A DNA stretch of 64,000 nucleotides, taken from Symbiodinium natans (lineage: Eukaryota; Sar; Dinophyceae; Suessiales; Symbiodiniaceae). A program made the position numbers and the translations under genes. Below are positions 61,101 to 64,000 of this stretch, one piece after another. Location: assembly GCA_905221605.1 (NCBI GenBank), contig CAJNDS010002470.1, forward strand, positions 1-64,000. The letters run 5' to 3'. The notes under the pieces are model-generated. The model was not told the origin of the DNA. It ran no database searches and worked only from the letters and a program-made list of their open reading frames with translations. Within the stretch, counting starts at the first letter, position 1. The number at the start of each line of letters is the position of its first letter.

Positions 61101-63064
61101 TTGGCAGTTAGGCTTGGTAGACTCTGATTGGACCACGCTTTCCCACACACCACAGCATTCGAATTGTCCATTGGCACACCGTCAGGCTGACCTGTGCCCT
61201 GAGCTGGTGTCAGGACTTCCCGACTTGCAAGTTTGGACCATAAAGAGTCCAAGACACACCTGTGCACTTGTGCGGATTGAGGGTCTACCAACACATTGCG
61301 TGAAGTCACGGTATTATCCCTCAGCCTTGGTGCCTCTACCCGGCCTTCAAACGACAACGGCTTAGTCCGGCGCAGTTTCCAAAAAGCATCATTTTTTAAT
61401 TTCTTCAATTTTCTCCTAGTGGACCTATCTACAACCTTCTTGTCGTCCCCAGCATTTAGTGGTTGAACGCTAATCGAACTCTGGTCCGCAGGCCCATCTA
61501 ACTCCTCATCGGAAGTATCTGCAACATCAGCCCATTGCAGGCGTTGAAACACCGACTGGTGCATTCTGGGCCACTGTGTCTGAGAACCACCTGCTGACGG
61601 TGCGGTTGTGGGCACAGCAACCTTAACCTTTGTTCCTGGGGGATTGGCAACATACGAAGAAGTGGGAAACCTTGAGCCTGACGATGAAACCGGCAGGCCA
61701 CCTTGGCAAGGCAACCGACGGGCTTTGTACCACGTCGTAGTTTTGCTTGACAGGGATCCATGGCTGGATCGGGCATAGACGCAGGGCTGGGCATCCAAAG
61801 AGCGACAGCTCTCTGGCTTCCCCGGAAGCGCAACTCGACTAGTCCCATTATCACCCAACTTACGCCTAAGGATAGTAGATCCAAGAATCTGCAGCTTCCT
61901 TCCTCTGCGGAACGAAGGGTCGGGGCGTGACGCTTCAAGCCTCACCGTCGGTGGAACAACCTCTTCTGCTTGTTGCTGAATGATCGTTGCAAGGTTGTCT
62001 ACCTGAGGTTTCACAGTCTGCCACGCCAACGGATTGGGGCTTGTGCTTTGCTGACCAGATGGACTCTGGACGTCCACCGGCTCATCCAATAGGTTCTTCA
62101 GGAAGCGGATTTCCCAAGGCTTCAAAGTACGATGCGAATATTTGCACACTGAGTGACTACATGTACCCATGACTGACTCAAAACATACATCCAGCAAGCC
62201 AACATCATACAGCCTCTGCCTGGTGGCGAGAGATAAGGGCTTGTGAAGGGACCGCTTAACGCATGCGGCCTGGACCGTATACTCCTCGGATGAAGGCTGC
62301 GCCTCATGAATGAAACCACATTGGCTTCCTCTTTTGCAATAGCCTCGCGCGTAGTGAGGGCATACCTGCACCTTCTTTACCCCACCTTTTCCCGATTTTT
62401 CATCGCTGAAAGCGTGTTCGTTACCTCTTTCTGCTGGAACATGCTGATATCTGCATTGGTCGCTGTACTTACAAAATCCCTTTTGAAAGTGTGGACACAC
62501 GCCCCAGCTATTTGTTGCAACCCCCTTATCTTCTACGGAATCATCCACAGGTTTATGGCCGTTGGAGGTCTCAATGTCATGTTCGTATCTACAGTCCTTG
62601 CCAAACTTGCAGAAACCCCTTCTTAAATGCGGACACACGCCCCAGCCTGTGGATACGACACCATGGGTCTTCGACTGACTGTCATGGCGGTGCCTTGTTT
62701 CCTGGTCCTGCACTGGGGTAAAGGGTTGGTTTGCTGTGCGAGGGACATGCTCATAGCGGCAGGCATCGCCATACCTGCAGTATCCCTTTCGGTAATGTGG
62801 GCAAATACCCCATCCGGCACGAACTGTGTTCTGCTCTTCTGTAGAGCTGGCTTCATGCGCCGAACCTGTAACCTTGGAAGGATCGGGCACAGATGTCGGA
62901 GGGCTGCTGCATGCTATGGACAGAACCAAAGTACGTGCAGCAGCTAAGCAGCGCTTGCTGTCCCACTGCTCGCTCAAAGCCGTTATTGTTAAAGAGGCAA
63001 CTCCAGGCCCTAAATTGAAGATCATTGAAGGGTCTTTCACGAGCCTTTTCGTGCGGTGATCCAT
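58172..63064 (-). CDS. large multi-CCCH zinc-finger protein, main frame
   Basis: 1,630 codons on the minus strand. It carries six CX7CX5CX3H fingers (about 62810-62765, 62640-62590, 62510-62450, 62360-62305, 60110-60040 and 59990-59930) and one CX7CX4CX3H variant near 62170. Between them are four spaced copies of a VLNSLWSKLA motif (about 61230, 60970, 60755 and 60570). A Glu/Gln-rich coiled coil (ERLKKEEQQQEEDLQ) lies near 59070, and the C-terminus (IITIKGERETPIRVHC onward) is not recognised. CCCH fingers of this spacing bind RNA. The finger type also matches the Gag of the LTR element, so this could be a retroelement Gag/ORF1 as well as a host protein. No RT, integrase or protease is visible. 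The N-terminal part lies in another frame at 62853-64000. Confidence 0.7.
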   Translation of the reverse strand: MDHRTKRLVKDPSMIFNLGPGVASLTITALSEQWDSKRCLAAARTLVLSIACSSPPTSVPDPSKVTGSAHEASSTEEQNTVRAGWGICPHYRKGYCRYGDACRYEHVPRTANQPFTPVQDQETRHRHDSQSKTHGVVSTGWGVCPHLRRGFCKFGKDCRYEHDIETSNGHKPVDDSVEDKGVATNSWGVCPHFQKGFCKYSDQCRYQHVPAERGNEHAFSDEKSGKGGVKKVQVCPHYARGYCKRGSQCGFIHEAQPSSEEYTVQAACVKRSLHKPLSLATRQRLYDVGLLDVCFESVMGTCSHSVCKYSHRTLKPWEIRFLKNLLDEPVDVQSPSGQQSTSPNPLAWQTVKPQVDNLATIIQQQAEEVVPPTVRLEASRPDPSFRRGRKLQILGSTILRRKLGDNGTSRVALPGKPESCRSLDAQPCVYARSSHGSLSSKTTTWYKARRLPCQGGLPVSSSGSRFPTSSYVANPPGTKVKVAVPTTAPSAGGSQTQWPRMHQSVFQRLQWADVADTSDEELDGPADQSSISVQPLNAGDDKKVVDRSTRRKLKKLKNDAFWKLRRTKPLSFEGRVEAPRLRDNTVTSRNVLVDPQSAQVHRCVLDSLWSKLASREVLTPAQGTGQPDGVPMDNSNAVVCGKAWSNQSLPSLTANGSTGCLHPGEPGPIHGGPPDSFAEDRTSCQINLNPQPTHPSQAPRFVLNSLWSKLAHEGTTTLVQSACKSECPQTGEQDPVCRGSPDSVAEHKTVLQVNPNSLPTPSSRVPRLVLNSLWSKLAPAGRSASTVSASKPGCPQTGEHDLARSEAGTPDSLSFHQRSVVVSESRVILDSVWSRRASQGTAKSAPSARQRGRSPPGEPNLVSGAKEEPSDASRSSCQGSFAVPFACYRDDVSASNEHCLGGDHLIEKMKKRTSSQNPAQKVSLNPSDKRDKTLAGTLVEALDLREPIHGLKVPKKIQVKMDFDKTMGFPGEGPPKKSSTDQGEGWGACPHFQRGFCKFGKDCRYVHSSREEIPARSPQGSDTALSSCPHFRKGFCKYGDQCRYEHSPKARSSSASAKRAAGESHETRDQQKRAAIQAAKEFVRARRAKEKSAMDGHMRKALGTSPTAVRSRSPLRKPPPPPKSNRVESSGQRSTPPPPPRARSRSVVSGPEGSGINKPKLSHGPQPPPTHGKEQSAGSGGIVKPKFEVKISQSVPKVPPQIVQPKINLEFNYSVAQKGMSLKRGSVDLPSVLPDQPLNISGKLVRQRPGHHHGEGETTVLPLKESLASMPVKVEDPPSTSSVPEASSSHASNLGVSSDPVNGQEGADGGSGASDRPWMSHEEVQDLEHERLKKEEQQQEEDLQVLTEARVIPKVVAAEGISKPEALNLGVEPSNVRPAASSVNSKGRPEPSDSYHHQEPASAAVSPAVSANTAEASRPIQREGYRARLKLSEDPDDAAYRIITIKGERETPIRVHCTRRILECVLLVWRSGFRLDRLMRHLPSPENRLISFPPVMKEQLSHVIPGSELEIVFEPDPEGCQAEVDHSLLKCLLERSQYTERSCQHCDPTRPMKLFQEKRPSGRGLVLTPDLRLRSFATGVPGKDVLQELHQEGYHLRGLCKTKGHWMTVPLELRIQPRGFLLVWPVPIQD

Positions 63065-64000
63065 CAGGAATCATGGAAACACCCGGTGCCTCACCTGGTG
63101 GAGACGCCACTTGGGCTGGCGACACAGCCTGCTCGGACGGCTCTTGCATCACAGGTTGAAGCTGATCGGTTGGCGCTGGCTGTGCCTGCACAAATGGCAC
63201 ACCATCCTCTAGCAACAACCACCTATCCTTATCTTCAGGTTTGTTGCTCTCAGGTGCCTCAAAGAAGCTTCTGGGCGGGAGCAGACTACTTAACGTGTAA
63301 TCATATTCCTCACCACGTAATTTCCAGTCAAAGCAACCGTACAGTGATCTCACTTGACTTGCGATCGTATTCATGCGGTGAATGTGCTTCAACATTTTGA
63401 AGAGGTTTTCACGAATCACCTCTTTTCCTGGCTCAGGATACTTCCCGTCGTCACGCAAGTCCACGATCACTGCTTCCATGAATGCTCCGAGCTGTTCCGT
63501 ATCCTGGTACACGGACACTATGCGTGGCTGCAACTGGGCTGCTGCTTGTGACAAAACCCAGTTACCCACACCAACCTCTGCTTGTTTGTGGAATTGGTTG
63601 TGCTGGATCTTAAAGTGTCCTCCCGAGTATTTTTGCCAAATATACTCAGGCAAACCTGTCTGAACCAGCCTCAGTCGCAAAACACACACATTTTCAAGGG
63701 TGGATGCCGCCGTGATCATTATCGCCAGCTTGAGTGGGTGATCATGCGGAATCAAGGCAGGCTGCTCTTGCAGCGGGGTAAAGCTCACGGGGACTGGTCC
63801 AGACTCGTGGCTATGCAAGCGTACCGCAGCTGGACTTAAAACCGTTTCCGGTTCGACTAGCTCCGGCATTGCAGCCGTGTCCGTAGAACCCAAATTAGAA
63901 TCAGGCTCTTTACTCCTCATCTCTGCAACTAGCGTATTGGGGTGCACAGAACCTGCTTGAATCTTGTTGGTACCTTTTGGGCCTGCGACACCGGTTTGAC
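62853..64000 (-). CDS. N-terminal part of the CCCH gene, partial, other frame
   Basis: Open from the window edge on the minus strand (no start seen; the GTG at 63947 is internal) to a stop at 62853. It overlaps the main frame by 212 nt and is offset +1. Contents: a Pro/Gln-poor start, then a compact helical domain (LPEYIWQKYSGGHFKIQHNQ; ENLFKMLKHIHRMNTIASQV) and a Pro/Gln-rich linker. No family recognised. The offset implies an indel, a short intron or frameshifting in 62853-63064. Confidence 0.6.
   Translation of the reverse strand, partial: QTGVAGPKGTNKIQAGSVHPNTLVAEMRSKEPDSNLGSTDTAAMPELVEPETVLSPAAVRLHSHESGPVPVSFTPLQEQPALIPHDHPLKLAIMITAASTLENVCVLRLRLVQTGLPEYIWQKYSGGHFKIQHNQFHKQAEVGVGNWVLSQAAAQLQPRIVSVYQDTEQLGAFMEAVIVDLRDDGKYPEPGKEVIRENLFKMLKHIHRMNTIASQVRSLYGCFDWKLRGEEYDYTLSSLLPPRSFFEAPESNKPEDKDRWLLLEDGVPFVQAQPAPTDQLQPVMQEPSEQAVSPAQVASPPGEAPGVSMIPDGSPHEKARERPFNDLQFRAWSCLFNNNGFERAVGQQALLSCCTYFGSVHSMQQPSDICARSFQGYRFGA

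Overview
The window reads as a nuclear fragment from a dinoflagellate or a close alveolate relative. The evidence is degenerate TTTAGGG/CCCTAAA telomere-like repeat almost everywhere from 13.9 to 57 kb, very short exons joined at AG|G acceptors with mostly GC or GA (not only GT) donors, and a Copia-type retroelement carrying the accessory enzyme domains I associate with dinoflagellate elements. I see no rRNA, tRNA or CRISPR array. Species cannot be named from the sequence.

0.25-13.9 kb: a complete, very young Ty1/Copia LTR retrotransposon (identical 146-bp LTRs, 5-bp target duplication AGACC, polypurine tract). It has a Gag-protease frame with two CCCH fingers, then a pol frame of over 3,180 codons. 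The two overlap at a textbook -1 frameshift signal (GGGTTTT, 9-nt spacer, GC-rich hairpin). After integrase, RT and RNase H, Pol continues with a TET/JBP-like 2-oxoglutarate oxygenase, a SAM-methyltransferase-like domain, an SGNH-hydrolase-like domain, a Tpt1/KptA-like RNA 2'-phosphotransferase and a zinc ribbon.

14-57 kb: one plus-strand gene split into at least 30 tiny exons (22-83 nt). Read in order they give a kinesin motor: CRFRP, GVFDQ, GQTGSGKT, SYVEV, NERSTRAH, DLGGSE, HINK, VPFNDSKL and SLRFGE, followed by a charged coiled-coil-like tail. Reading phase can be carried across 24 successive junctions from 23.4 to 47.1 kb. Most introns start with a (TTTAGGG)n arm and end with a (CCCTAAA)n arm, so exons sit at C-rich to G-rich switches and the pre-mRNA introns could fold back on themselves. 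The introns also hold an ankyrin-repeat ORF with a 540-bp internal tandem repeat, an 87-bp GC-rich satellite, a foldback (MITE-like) family, a dispersed element with an expandable minisatellite, and a recent 2-kb tandem duplication that copies three kinesin exons.

57.4-64 kb: a minus-strand gene or element, cut by the window edge, encoding a protein with seven CCCH zinc fingers. It is split by one reading-frame break and followed by a 45-bp minisatellite.

Exon coordinates are hand-read from splice motifs, phase and kinesin motifs. They need transcript evidence.
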